Positions 35,801 through 44,497 of a stretch of 64,000 nucleotides of DNA are shown here, piece after piece (within the stretch, counting starts at the first letter, position 1; each line of letters begins with the position of its first letter). Made by a program: the position numbers and the translations under genes. Where the stretch lies: positions 1 to 64,000 of the forward strand of contig CAYRNW010000010.1 of the NCBI GenBank assembly GCA_964425745.1, written 5' to 3'. The notes under the pieces were generated by a model. The model had not been told where the DNA came from, made no database searches, and worked only from the letters and a program-made list of their open reading frames with translations. This stretch comes from CALCNS01 sp964425745 (GTDB lineage Bacteria > Bacillota > JAAYKD01).

Positions 35801-38800
35801 TTGTCAAGGCCACGAATGTATGCTGCAATCTCAACCAATCGCTTCAGATCTTCCTCCAACGGCTTACCGCCCTTTTCAAAAGGTCTAATGATACGAGTGA
35901 TATCAACCACTGCCTGTTCCATGTCGTGTGGCATGTGAGCTTTGTCGGTCGGGTTGAAAGCAAGTGTATTTAGTTTATTGATCCGTTGGTGAATCGCTTT
36001 TCGCACTGCAGTTCTCTCGGTTGCTTGGATGAATTTCCGAATAGCAAGATTATTAGAGTTTTTGCGTTTCTGCCGTTCGACTTCAACGCGCTCTTGTTGT
36101 TTCTTTTTGTGTCGAATGATACGCGCTTCGGCTTTTAGCTTTTCCTTTTCGATTTTAAGCTTTGCCGCTTCTTCAACAGCTGCAATTTTCTTCTTCAAGA
36201 CTTCCTCGGCTTCGGCTTCGCCTTGTTTCTTCGCTTCAGCTAACGCCTTTTTCCGTTCGTCGCGGATTGCCGCTTTCAACTCTTGTTCGCGTTCTCTGAC
36301 TTGTTGCCTTGCATAACGAATCTTTTCCTTGTCGGCTTCTTCCAATGCTTTTTGCAAAGCTTCTTTTGCCTTTTCGCGCTCGGCGGTTACTTGCTCAATG
36401 CGAAGCGATCGTTCTTTTAGCACGGCTTCGAGTTCCACTACATCGTCATACGCTTCGAGAATCTGCATCGATACATCCGGAAGGTATTCGTCAATGTTGA
36501 TGTCCATATAGCCGCTTGTCATGATGCTGGTGGCTTCCGTTGCCGTGATAAGGTTCTGTAGCATTCCTTCTGGATCGCGTTCATCTCTATCGAACAAGTC
36601 CGGATAACGTGTTACCAACTCGCCATAAACAACGTCGATTCCTAATACGTTTGCACCACCGCTTTCGATTTGCTTTTGAGATGCAAACTTCAACCTGCGA
36701 TACTTCTTCTTTAGCATTGCTACGTCTTCTTTGGCTGCGTGTGTCGGGATGATGTAAACACGCCGCAAGAATGCCCTGATTTCCTTTGCGACTTCGTTAT
36801 CGGTTCTAACGGTTTCAACGATTCGCCCTAAAACCTCACGAGCCAACTCCTGCGAAAGTGCTTCAGCGTATCCGCGGATTGACGAATCACCTTTGCCCTT
36901 GTTGGATTCATAGAGTGCATCGAATATCTCTTTAGCCGTTTTCACAAAGGCATCGAGTTCCATGTCCGACGATTGCTCTTTCAAGAATCGTTTGGCAAAT
37001 GCTTCGATTTTTGCGGTGTCCGGTTTGACTCTGCTTAACTTAATCTGCTTTCGATATTGATCGTATCGCTTTTTGAGAAGTGCATTCTCTTTCTTCAGTA
37101 ACCTATTCTCTGCTGCAAGGTTTTCGGAACCACGTAGCTGAAACAACTGTACGCCTTTCTCAACTGGTCTAACATAGTAACCGTATCTCGCTGATTGCGC
37201 TTCTAATGGAGTTAAATCCTCCATCTGACCTTCGATGATTTCACGGATGCCTTCTTCCAACTCAGCACGTGACAAGTCTTCGTAATCATCCCAATTTCCA
37301 CCACTAACCTGTTCGGCTAAACTTTCCAAATCGCTTCTTCGGTATTTTTTGAGATTTTTGAGGATTGTTGTCAGCGGAGTCTTGACGGTAGCATCTCTTT
37401 CTTCTTGAATGAGGTTTTCTATTTTGTTTTTGAGTTTCAGCAGCTCTTTTTCTGTTTTTTTGCGTTCCACATCGGTCATGAATGGAAACTCTAATTCATA
37501 CTCTAATTCTTCGATTTCCTCTCTTAGAGCTTCGATGTCGTTTTCCAATTCGTATGGTCGCAAAGAGTATCTCACATCGTCGTTTGCGGTCGGGTTGAGA
37601 TTGTCGATGGATTTGATTTGTTCGGGGGAGAAAGCTACATATTCAGCGTAACTGTTGTTTCTGTCATACCCTGTATATATTACACCGTCATAGCCTTTCC
37701 TTTTAAGCTTTTTGGTTAATTCGAATGAATAATTATTTTCCCTGATGAAAGAAATCATTATAGCTATTTCGCTAATTCCGCTTTCTCTATATCGTTCTGC
37801 CCTTTCGTATTTTGTGTTGAACAGTTCCTCGTAATCTCTTATGCTTTTGGTTTCGTCAATGATATATGGATTTTTAATATCAAGATAAGTTGCCATAACC
37901 TTGTCTCCGTAAGTTTTGGCAATGTTTTCTTTGTTGGTAAAATAAAAGCCTAATCCATAAAATCCTTGATTGCCACGATTATAACCAACGTATTTTTTAT
38001 TGAATTTGGTAAAATCTTTATCTGTTCCGTGATACACCCTTAACAGATTACCTTCTTCATCCCTTACCTTGCTGTCTTTGAAAAACTCTGCTTGCTGTGA
38101 GGTTAAGGTTGCACCTTCTGAATCGCGCAGGGAGAACAACGGTTGCCCTTCGGTCAAGACACTTTGCTTCATGGCTTCTGTGATACGTATGGCAGGTACT
38201 AAACCGACTTTATCAACCTCTATTTCCTCGACCTTGCTTCCCCATTGTTTCACATACTTGTTGAGGAATTTCGGCACGTTTTGTGAGGACTTGCCGCCTA
38301 TGTCGTAGAAGTTTCGCATACCTTCGCCGCTTGTCTTCAAATCGGAACCTTCAAGAGTGACTACTTCCCAAGAATTAGTTTCGGCATATTTATCGTCAGC
38401 CATCTTCATCATTTTCTTGCCCAACTCTGCCCCAAAAATTCTTTTAACCCTTTTTGTATTAAATTTGCCGGATGCAGACAGTACCTTGCTATCGTTTTTA
38501 TCATAAGCACCCGTATAGTAATTGCCGTCACCGTAAGAAGCGATTGTAATTCTTGATAGTACCTTTTCCAAATTATACCTTTCAACCTGCAGCCATCCAG
38601 GGGACCATGCCATATAGTCATAACCTTTTTCAGCCACTTCTCTAATCATCCGCTTCAATACTACTTCGTGCCACGTTTCGCCGAATGGAGCATAGGGAAC
38701 AGCACCAGTATCACTTTCATCAATCTTTTCTTCTGCGACAATTCTTTCTACCGTTATTGTCGAATCATCTTCCATCCAATTTGAAATGATGTAAATAATA

Positions 38801-41800
38801 TCCGCTTTGTGGTTCTCATCGTTCCAGTCCATTTCGTAAACGCGAAACTCGTTTTCGGTGTCATTGTGAATTACGAAATTACGCAATACCTCAACAGGTA
38901 AATCATCAAGTTCGAGTGATTCAACATTTGCTTTTCCCTTGCCAATATAGCCTACATCTCGACCTCTTTCGTGCCAATCCGATTGTGCTTCATCAACGAA
39001 CAGAATCACCGTTCCGTTTTCCATTTCCGTGACTTCCGAAACCCTTGCGTGAGCGAAAATCGGGGAATCGCTATCCCAATGGTTAGGGGCGGTACCATAT
39101 CTGTTGTCCGGAAAGGTAAGCAGAATTTCTCGGTAGTTTTCTCCCTCGATGGAATACTTTCGGTAATACCTGGTGTTGTCATACGTTAAATAAGTACCGG
39201 CTTTTCTGTGTTGATTTGCGATTCTTTTAATGGTTTGAAACTCACTGCCAATACCCTCGAATTCCCCTCTGATGGGATAATAAAGATTTTGATACGGGGC
39301 ATTGTCGTCAAGATCAGATGTAGCAGCTATTGTTCTTACCTTGTCTATCAAAGCTTTTCTTATTTTTTCCGAATAGTCGTTTTGATATACACGGTCAAGA
39401 GTCATTCCGTTTAGTGAATCAGGTAAAACCTCATTGAAAACATTCATCCATTCGTTTTTCAAGTTTTCCATTGCTATATCGAACTGATTTTGAAGGTTTT
39501 CCAAAGCCGTTTTCTCGTATTCATCCGGACTTATCGTTTCGCGAGTCTTAACCTTTTCGGTGATTTTTAGATCCCTGTCTTTAAGATGCCCGAGCAACTC
39601 TTCTTTTTTAATCGACTTTCTACCCTCAACAAGTTGCTCAATGCCCATCCATTCAATTTCTTCTTTTGATACTTTTCTACCGAGAAGGAAGTTTACCAAT
39701 CCGTTTGCCGCGAAGGTGTCTTGCTTTGCTTCCTGTACCGTTTTGGCAAGTTTGCTGTAAAAAGTACTAACTTCCGTTCCGTCACGAAGGGAATACTTTA
39801 CCCACGATGTTTCCGGTTTCATCTCGCGAAGCTTTTTCTCTAAAACTGCCTGGCGATCATAAATCTTGTTCCATTCGTCTCCACTCGAATAGTCTTCCTC
39901 GTCAAACATTCTCCCTAATTCATTTAGTCTTTCGATGTTCTTCAAGTATTCGTTCTTCGCCCTGGTATATGCCCCGTTTTTCTTAGTGAAGGTCACCTTG
40001 TCTTTCAAAGCAGTTCCATCAGGTGTGGTATAACCCCAAACAATTTCTGTATTAGGATATTCCTTTTGAAGTTCTTGCAACAATCTCGTCGCAACACCCA
40101 TCCTGCGCATCGATTCTACGGTGTTAATAAACTTGATATATGGCTTACCTTGATATACTGAATACTCGATAAACCCTGCTTTTATACCATCTACAACGGC
40201 TGTCATTATCATTTCATATTGACCGCTACTATAACCCACCGTTTCGTCGGTAATTTCAACTTCAGAACCTCTTAAACTGTATCTTGCATCATAGTTTTTC
40301 TTGTCGAAGCGTTTCGAGAGAGGAATGACCTTGCCTTCGTCATCATGAACAACTGCATCAAACAACTTACGGTTGTTCTTGGTATTCTGATAAGCATAAT
40401 TTTTGCCGTCGTCGTAACCGTATTCTTGAATCGAATTGGCATCGGTAAAAACGTGTTTTGCATTAACTAATTGTGAAATGATTCTAAACGACCCATTAAT
40501 GTGGGATTTCCCGTGTTCCATAGCATAGTCACGAGTAAGTGTAATCCAATCGCCGTTACGAATTTCGCTTTCTTTGACATTTTTCGGTACTGCTCTGTAA
40601 ACCCAAATCTTAGCATCGGGTTTACCCTTAACCTTTCTCAATTTGTTTACTGCTTCGTAATCACGAGGTTCACCCATTCCATAGTATCTTGCACCGTTTG
40701 ATGAATACAGATCATCAGGGTACAAATCCGTTAAGTCATCAATGCTTTTATTAAATCCGTCATTAGTAGGTGCTTTGTGCCACATTTTGTATGATTCGTC
40801 TTGAATATACCCCTGTTTATGAGCATACTCCGCCACCATTTTTTGAGCTTTTACGAGATCGTTTTCTTTAACTGCTTTAAGATACTCTTTATCGAGTCGC
40901 TTTTTGTCTGCAGCTCGAAGGGAGAATTGAATATCCGGTTTTGGCTTAGATGTTCTCTCTTTATAGGCATTGTCGGAATACGGCATTTGCCATGATATTA
41001 CGGAGGTGCCGTTGTGTTCCACATAGCTGAAATAATTGTTTTCGTTTATAGTGATTCCATCAATCAATGATCCCTCTTTGATTAGTTTCTCCATGGATCG
41101 CTTGAACAATCTCGTTTCCTTCTTGTTTTGAGCTACAACAACGGTGTAAACTGCGCCATACTCCTTCATGCGATTCTTGAAAAAGTTTGAAACATTAGCC
41201 ATCTTAACTTCGTCTAATGCGCTTAACAAAAACGAGTCCTCAATCTCCATCATTGCAGACAATTCGCCTTTTGCACTTATAAAAAACGCGACACTTTGAT
41301 CCTTGCTTAGCTGGGTTAGCTTTGCAGCAGAAGCGAGTTTCTGTGGTTTTAGAAAATCTTTTCCCGATATACCTTCTCGAATGAATTCTTTACGATAAAG
41401 GCCTTTAAGCAGCTTGTCGCTTCCGACCGATAAATCTTTCATTGCGTGCCAAAGTCGCTTTGGGTTCGTATCAATTCCAATTTCGGTGTATTTGCCGGAG
41501 TTAATAATGATGTGGTTAATAAACCCGGGAATCTTTTCGAAAAATCCGGCTGTAACAATCAAGTCTTCTTTGGATGCTTCGGGTATTCCCGAAGGATGGT
41601 TGTGTAATAAGTAGTACCCATCGGCACCCAATCTGTCTTTAAGACTTGTTAAATCTCGAGCTGCACCATCCCAATCTTCGTTTATAAAAGCCTTGGCAAT
41701 CGACGGTAATCTGCTTGAAACGGCGCTTTGCCCAACAATCTGATTTCCTTTAACGAAAATTACTCTGAATGTTTCAAATCTCGGATCACGATAGATTTGT

Positions 41801-44487
41801 GCTATTAAAGCCAACTCTCTTGTGTCTTGAAATGTGATACCTGTTAGATTGACTCTACCCGTATCAATCAATTCGTCGATGAACCTTTTGCCAATCAACT
41901 TTCCTTGTCCAGTGAAATTGACGGTTCCTTGCTTGCGGAAGGGTTTATCTGTGTCTTTGGCTATCTCTAACGACTCGGACAACGTCATTTGGGTGTCAAG
42001 AAGGTCGATAACCGCAATCTTTGCCAAATTGAAAGCAGGGTGATTAACGCGATCATAATATTTTGTTCCGATTAACTTGATGATTTCTTCCTTGGTATTG
42101 ATCTGATTGTAATAATCGTCTTTTTTTCGCAAAGAGAACATAGACTCGTCGGACCCAGATGTTTCGTCAGAATCGGTTTCTGCCTTGCCTTGCACCGAAG
42201 CGCCTTTCAATGCTTCCATCCATTTGGCTTGTGCCTGTTCCATGGCTTCCTGATAACGAATAAACTCTGCTTTCTCGGCATCGGTTCCGTTCCAGGTCGC
42301 AATGGTGTTCTTAATCTTGCGAAGGGTTTTACGAATCGCTTCAACAATTTTTCGACCAATGGTAACTGAACCATTGTATTTCTCGATGAATTTCTTCGGA
42401 TCATCAAACGCTTTCGCGATTTCGTTTGCTACCATTTCGTCTTGCGCTTGTTCAACAGAAAGCTCTACGTTGTAGTTAGACATTGCCCAGTCGGAATAGC
42501 GTTGAAACGCATTTTCGCCTTGGGTGTCAATGATTGCCTTTACCACTATATCCTTAAACTCTTGATAACCTTTGCTATTCTGCTTCTGAATCGCATGAGT
42601 GACTTCGTGAACAGCAGTCTTGAAGGTTTTGTTGTCCAGGTCGGCATTTAGGAAAATCGTTTTAGTGTTCGGATCATAGAATCCATTTTGTTCTGCAAAC
42701 CCTTCTACGGTATCGGCATCAACGACTGCTTTCCCCTCCGCATTGCTTCCTACCTTCGGGGCGATTACAATTCGATTGCCTACTTGCTTTGCAAACAGAT
42801 CAAGGGATTTACGAGTGGCAGGATTCAACTTCTCCGCATAGGTGTCTTGAAGCAACCCGTCTTCGGCAGTTTTTAGGAATTCGGCTCGTTGGCTTCTAAT
42901 TTCGCTTTGAGCTTCCGACCAGGTCTTAACGGTTGATTCTTCAATCGTGATTCTGTCCTTTTGAGCCGCTTCATAGAACGCACGTAGTTCGTTCTCGTTG
43001 CCATCACCAAGTAGGGATTTCGCTTCGTCAAAGCTCTTATTCGAGCTTAATCCGGTGTTATAAGCAACCGTCATTCTGTTTCTGATTGCTTCTTCGTCTT
43101 TGGGGTTGCTAATAACCGCATCCCGATACGCTTTTGATCCTTCATCACCTAACGCACGGAAAACGTCTGCAATCTCTCCTGTGGAAGCTTCAACGAGTGC
43201 TTCCTTCTTCGCTTGAACACCTACGCTTTTTGCTTCGTCAGCACTAACCGCCGTTTTAATGGCGCGTTCGTTTTGAGCAATACGTTCTGCACTTCTGCGT
43301 TGAACCACCCTGTTACCTATTTGTGTGGTTGCTACGGCCGGCGCACCCATCATAGCCGCGATTTTAGCACCACCTGCAGCGGATTCTTTAATTCGTTGCC
43401 AATCTTCTTCAGATGTAGCCGTTCTTTCAAGACCGTCATTACGCATGGCGGTCTTTTCTGCTTGTATGGCAATCGCTTCTTGTGCTGCTTCTTCCCCTGC
43501 TTCGGAAAGGATGTTGATTCCATAACCCTTCAGCACGGACAAAAGCTTCTTCAAACCGGATTCTGCAGCTTGTTCCATACCCTCCCTGGCAAGACCTTGT
43601 GCTACCTTCTTCACACCAAAGCTACCAACCGATTTCAGCAAATCACTAAAGCCAAGCACGTTGAAGCTTAGAATCGTTTCTGCTGACTCAACCATTGCTG
43701 ACAAGAACGCTTCGTTACGTGAAATAGCAATCGCCGTTTCTTCGCTGACTCCAAGCTCTTTCAATCCTTTGTAAGAAGCACCACGCATGACATCGAAGCT
43801 CTGTTTCCCTGCAGCTAAACCGCCAAGGACCTGTGCCGCCTTTGCATACCCTGCACCACCTGTTGCTGCACCGATTGCCATTGCACCAAGTTGTGCCGGA
43901 ACCTGTGCTTGAATCTGATCTGCAAGTTGTGGTAGGTATTGAGCCAAGTCCTTAGAAATCCAGTTTCCACGTTGCTGTTGGTTCCCTTCGGCATCTTCGG
44001 TAAACAAGGCTTCCTTCTGCTTCATCTGATAGTATTCGGAAGCAGAGGAAATCGCTTCTGCGGCTCGTTTGTTTTCCAATGACGGGTTGTTAATGTAACG
44101 GTTCCACGCCAGTGATTCGTCTTGACTTAATTGCCCAAGACCAAGATTTGCTTTTGACGTATCAACGAATCCTGTTCCGCGAACGTCTTCCTCGATCACG
44201 CGATCCACAATCGACCTGGTAGCGAGTTTCTTCTCTTGCGAAGTGTTCTGCTTTTCGAGCCGTGACATTTCGGTTTGCAGGGCATCTCTGCGTTGGTAGT
44301 CCGAAACATCATCCACCGCATACGAGTTCATCTGTTCGGTACGCAAAGCTAAATCCTGCTGATCCCTGCCAAGGTTCACCAGGTCGCGCTTCTTTTCTTC
44401 TTCGGTTACTCTGCTCTTGCTATCGTTAAAAGCGGTTTTAGACTTTGCCTTACGTTCCGCAATGATTTCCTCAATGGTTCGTGCCAT
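32875..44487 (-). CDS. Giant polyvalent (polyprotein-like) internal virion protein with multiple enzyme domains
   Basis: A 3,870-residue protein, numbered from the ATG at 44487 (GAGGTGG site; the frame opens three codons earlier with GTG). Domains in order: a hydrophobic Ala/Gly stretch near 200-230; a zincin-type HEVTH (627-631); a RadC-like JAMM domain with HNHPSG (962-967); an ADP-ribosyltransferase-like domain near 1235-1360; a GNAT-type segment with RRMGVATRLL near 1460; a large polyvalent-protein-associated domain with FVDEAQSDWHERG near 1830; a second ART-like domain with VYHGTDKDF near 2150 ending FSPEQIKSIDN near 2290; a long charged coiled coil near 2680-2810; and a helical ejection-protein-like region with LNLRVIAQQPTSLVRA near 3320 (LPD38-like). 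Domain borders carry (F/Y)SLR motifs at 784, 1188, 1403, 1565, 2118 and 2307, plus FQLR at 2449. Such proteins are thought to be packaged and injected with phage DNA. Confidence 0.88.
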   Translation of the reverse strand: MARTIEEIIAERKAKSKTAFNDSKSRVTEEEKKRDLVNLGRDQQDLALRTEQMNSYAVDDVSDYQRRDALQTEMSRLEKQNTSQEKKLATRSIVDRVIEEDVRGTGFVDTSKANLGLGQLSQDESLAWNRYINNPSLENKRAAEAISSASEYYQMKQKEALFTEDAEGNQQQRGNWISKDLAQYLPQLADQIQAQVPAQLGAMAIGAATGGAGYAKAAQVLGGLAAGKQSFDVMRGASYKGLKELGVSEETAIAISRNEAFLSAMVESAETILSFNVLGFSDLLKSVGSFGVKKVAQGLAREGMEQAAESGLKKLLSVLKGYGINILSEAGEEAAQEAIAIQAEKTAMRNDGLERTATSEEDWQRIKESAAGGAKIAAMMGAPAVATTQIGNRVVQRRSAERIAQNERAIKTAVSADEAKSVGVQAKKEALVEASTGEIADVFRALGDEGSKAYRDAVISNPKDEEAIRNRMTVAYNTGLSSNKSFDEAKSLLGDGNENELRAFYEAAQKDRITIEESTVKTWSEAQSEIRSQRAEFLKTAEDGLLQDTYAEKLNPATRKSLDLFAKQVGNRIVIAPKVGSNAEGKAVVDADTVEGFAEQNGFYDPNTKTIFLNADLDNKTFKTAVHEVTHAIQKQNSKGYQEFKDIVVKAIIDTQGENAFQRYSDWAMSNYNVELSVEQAQDEMVANEIAKAFDDPKKFIEKYNGSVTIGRKIVEAIRKTLRKIKNTIATWNGTDAEKAEFIRYQEAMEQAQAKWMEALKGASVQGKAETDSDETSGSDESMFSLRKKDDYYNQINTKEEIIKLIGTKYYDRVNHPAFNLAKIAVIDLLDTQMTLSESLEIAKDTDKPFRKQGTVNFTGQGKLIGKRFIDELIDTGRVNLTGITFQDTRELALIAQIYRDPRFETFRVIFVKGNQIVGQSAVSSRLPSIAKAFINEDWDGAARDLTSLKDRLGADGYYLLHNHPSGIPEASKEDLIVTAGFFEKIPGFINHIIINSGKYTEIGIDTNPKRLWHAMKDLSVGSDKLLKGLYRKEFIREGISGKDFLKPQKLASAAKLTQLSKDQSVAFFISAKGELSAMMEIEDSFLLSALDEVKMANVSNFFKNRMKEYGAVYTVVVAQNKKETRLFKRSMEKLIKEGSLIDGITINENNYFSYVEHNGTSVISWQMPYSDNAYKERTSKPKPDIQFSLRAADKKRLDKEYLKAVKENDLVKAQKMVAEYAHKQGYIQDESYKMWHKAPTNDGFNKSIDDLTDLYPDDLYSSNGARYYGMGEPRDYEAVNKLRKVKGKPDAKIWVYRAVPKNVKESEIRNGDWITLTRDYAMEHGKSHINGSFRIISQLVNAKHVFTDANSIQEYGYDDGKNYAYQNTKNNRKLFDAVVHDDEGKVIPLSKRFDKKNYDARYSLRGSEVEITDETVGYSSGQYEMIMTAVVDGIKAGFIEYSVYQGKPYIKFINTVESMRRMGVATRLLQELQKEYPNTEIVWGYTTPDGTALKDKVTFTKKNGAYTRAKNEYLKNIERLNELGRMFDEEDYSSGDEWNKIYDRQAVLEKKLREMKPETSWVKYSLRDGTEVSTFYSKLAKTVQEAKQDTFAANGLVNFLLGRKVSKEEIEWMGIEQLVEGRKSIKKEELLGHLKDRDLKITEKVKTRETISPDEYEKTALENLQNQFDIAMENLKNEWMNVFNEVLPDSLNGMTLDRVYQNDYSEKIRKALIDKVRTIAATSDLDDNAPYQNLYYPIRGEFEGIGSEFQTIKRIANQHRKAGTYLTYDNTRYYRKYSIEGENYREILLTFPDNRYGTAPNHWDSDSPIFAHARVSEVTEMENGTVILFVDEAQSDWHERGRDVGYIGKGKANVESLELDDLPVEVLRNFVIHNDTENEFRVYEMDWNDENHKADIIYIISNWMEDDSTITVERIVAEEKIDESDTGAVPYAPFGETWHEVVLKRMIREVAEKGYDYMAWSPGWLQVERYNLEKVLSRITIASYGDGNYYTGAYDKNDSKVLSASGKFNTKRVKRIFGAELGKKMMKMADDKYAETNSWEVVTLEGSDLKTSGEGMRNFYDIGGKSSQNVPKFLNKYVKQWGSKVEEIEVDKVGLVPAIRITEAMKQSVLTEGQPLFSLRDSEGATLTSQQAEFFKDSKVRDEEGNLLRVYHGTDKDFTKFNKKYVGYNRGNQGFYGLGFYFTNKENIAKTYGDKVMATYLDIKNPYIIDETKSIRDYEELFNTKYERAERYRESGISEIAIMISFIRENNYSFELTKKLKRKGYDGVIYTGYDRNNSYAEYVAFSPEQIKSIDNLNPTANDDVRYSLRPYELENDIEALREEIEELEYELEFPFMTDVERKKTEKELLKLKNKIENLIQEERDATVKTPLTTILKNLKKYRRSDLESLAEQVSGGNWDDYEDLSRAELEEGIREIIEGQMEDLTPLEAQSARYGYYVRPVEKGVQLFQLRGSENLAAENRLLKKENALLKKRYDQYRKQIKLSRVKPDTAKIEAFAKRFLKEQSSDMELDAFVKTAKEIFDALYESNKGKGDSSIRGYAEALSQELAREVLGRIVETVRTDNEVAKEIRAFLRRVYIIPTHAAKEDVAMLKKKYRRLKFASQKQIESGGANVLGIDVVYGELVTRYPDLFDRDERDPEGMLQNLITATEATSIMTSGYMDINIDEYLPDVSMQILEAYDDVVELEAVLKERSLRIEQVTAEREKAKEALQKALEEADKEKIRYARQQVREREQELKAAIRDERKKALAEAKKQGEAEAEEVLKKKIAAVEEAAKLKIEKEKLKAEARIIRHKKKQQERVEVERQKRKNSNNLAIRKFIQATERTAVRKAIHQRINKLNTLAFNPTDKAHMPHDMEQAVVDITRIIRPFEKGGKPLEEDLKRLVEIAAYIRGLDNDDNGDTHLIDVDLADNLIDLAKIMKTKSFTDRTKEGSMSLDELQILNDTLAGIGSYIKMRNRLFTDAKSADVYVTSQQIADELSYETVTENGRLVKKPIEGYSRFESGLLQAPRDMVSTDMLAPLDFAERIGTTFQEVFQKGIRDGMDKKIKMLKHAEEYMLDLIGDEKVEEWSGPKAKLIERYGLRMTVAQWMSLYVTVRQNQAVEHIVYGGIVPTDYVVKGSSPVAVGKVQRGYEPVQLSEAQIRQIVEGDMLTEAQKRIALGVSDFFMSEVAEWGNEVSLLMYDYRKFTEENYFPIVSAKDYLSEEIGKILDRTLRNMGSTKKRIQGAKNPIYMEDIFDVFSNHVDKYSSYNAFVPALSDLQRIYNQQVSQGTVKLAIAKRYGDRMQQYYKKLIVDINGGMRTEPESQFANWLTSKYKSAVIGLNLRVIAQQPTSLVRASAMIDPKYLAKGMMGKVDWELVKTYAPIAQWKDWGYFTLDVGRQLRNVFLGKENITDKMMAGVGAADRFAWLRLWRAVEIETTDLRPELEAGSEEFFQHVGARFSEIIDRTQVVDTVLHRTGIMRGGTFSKMVTSFMSEPLKSYNLLNTAVRNFKSNRTTENASKVKRTFAAWAATVAVTGIARALMDMWRDEDEPEEGFFKEFFEKWFDNVKYEPLDMLPYVRDWLSIMQGYSVERLDTQLIEKAWRAFSRLDDGKYTLAARLYNMASVVFETAGIPASSATREISDLMRNTLNFFDGYEAQYSVMNMQYDVRNQANAARYIDLLFQAHREGDLNAYNNIMRSLIENGYTASKIDEGMRSRYKKAGNAPPEFQGKASLPSAEPDVPKVTVESLKPAEAVKYLDNYRSMTNELMDGIKKTDIYRTGNDVLRAKIENAVLDYAKSKSLSTASNGRYVEDSSWINNAKQATEEGVGLAQYIALLEGRKAYGATIGASGVTQEETADYLDAQRLEREEKAALWAIFYPKSFNPFK

Positions 44488-44497
44488 TTGTGCCACC

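Noticed and set aside
36029..36316. Plus-strand open frames opposite the polyvalent gene's coiled coil
   Set aside because: Their Ser/Phe/Cys-rich composition is the antisense of Lys/Glu/Ala codons. They have no ribosome sites and no recognisable domain.
32875..44487. Reassigned genetic code (TGA read as Trp) in the phage
   Set aside because: Several phage genes end normally at TGA with correctly placed downstream starts (ATGA overlaps), and the 11.6-kb polyvalent gene contains no in-frame TGA.
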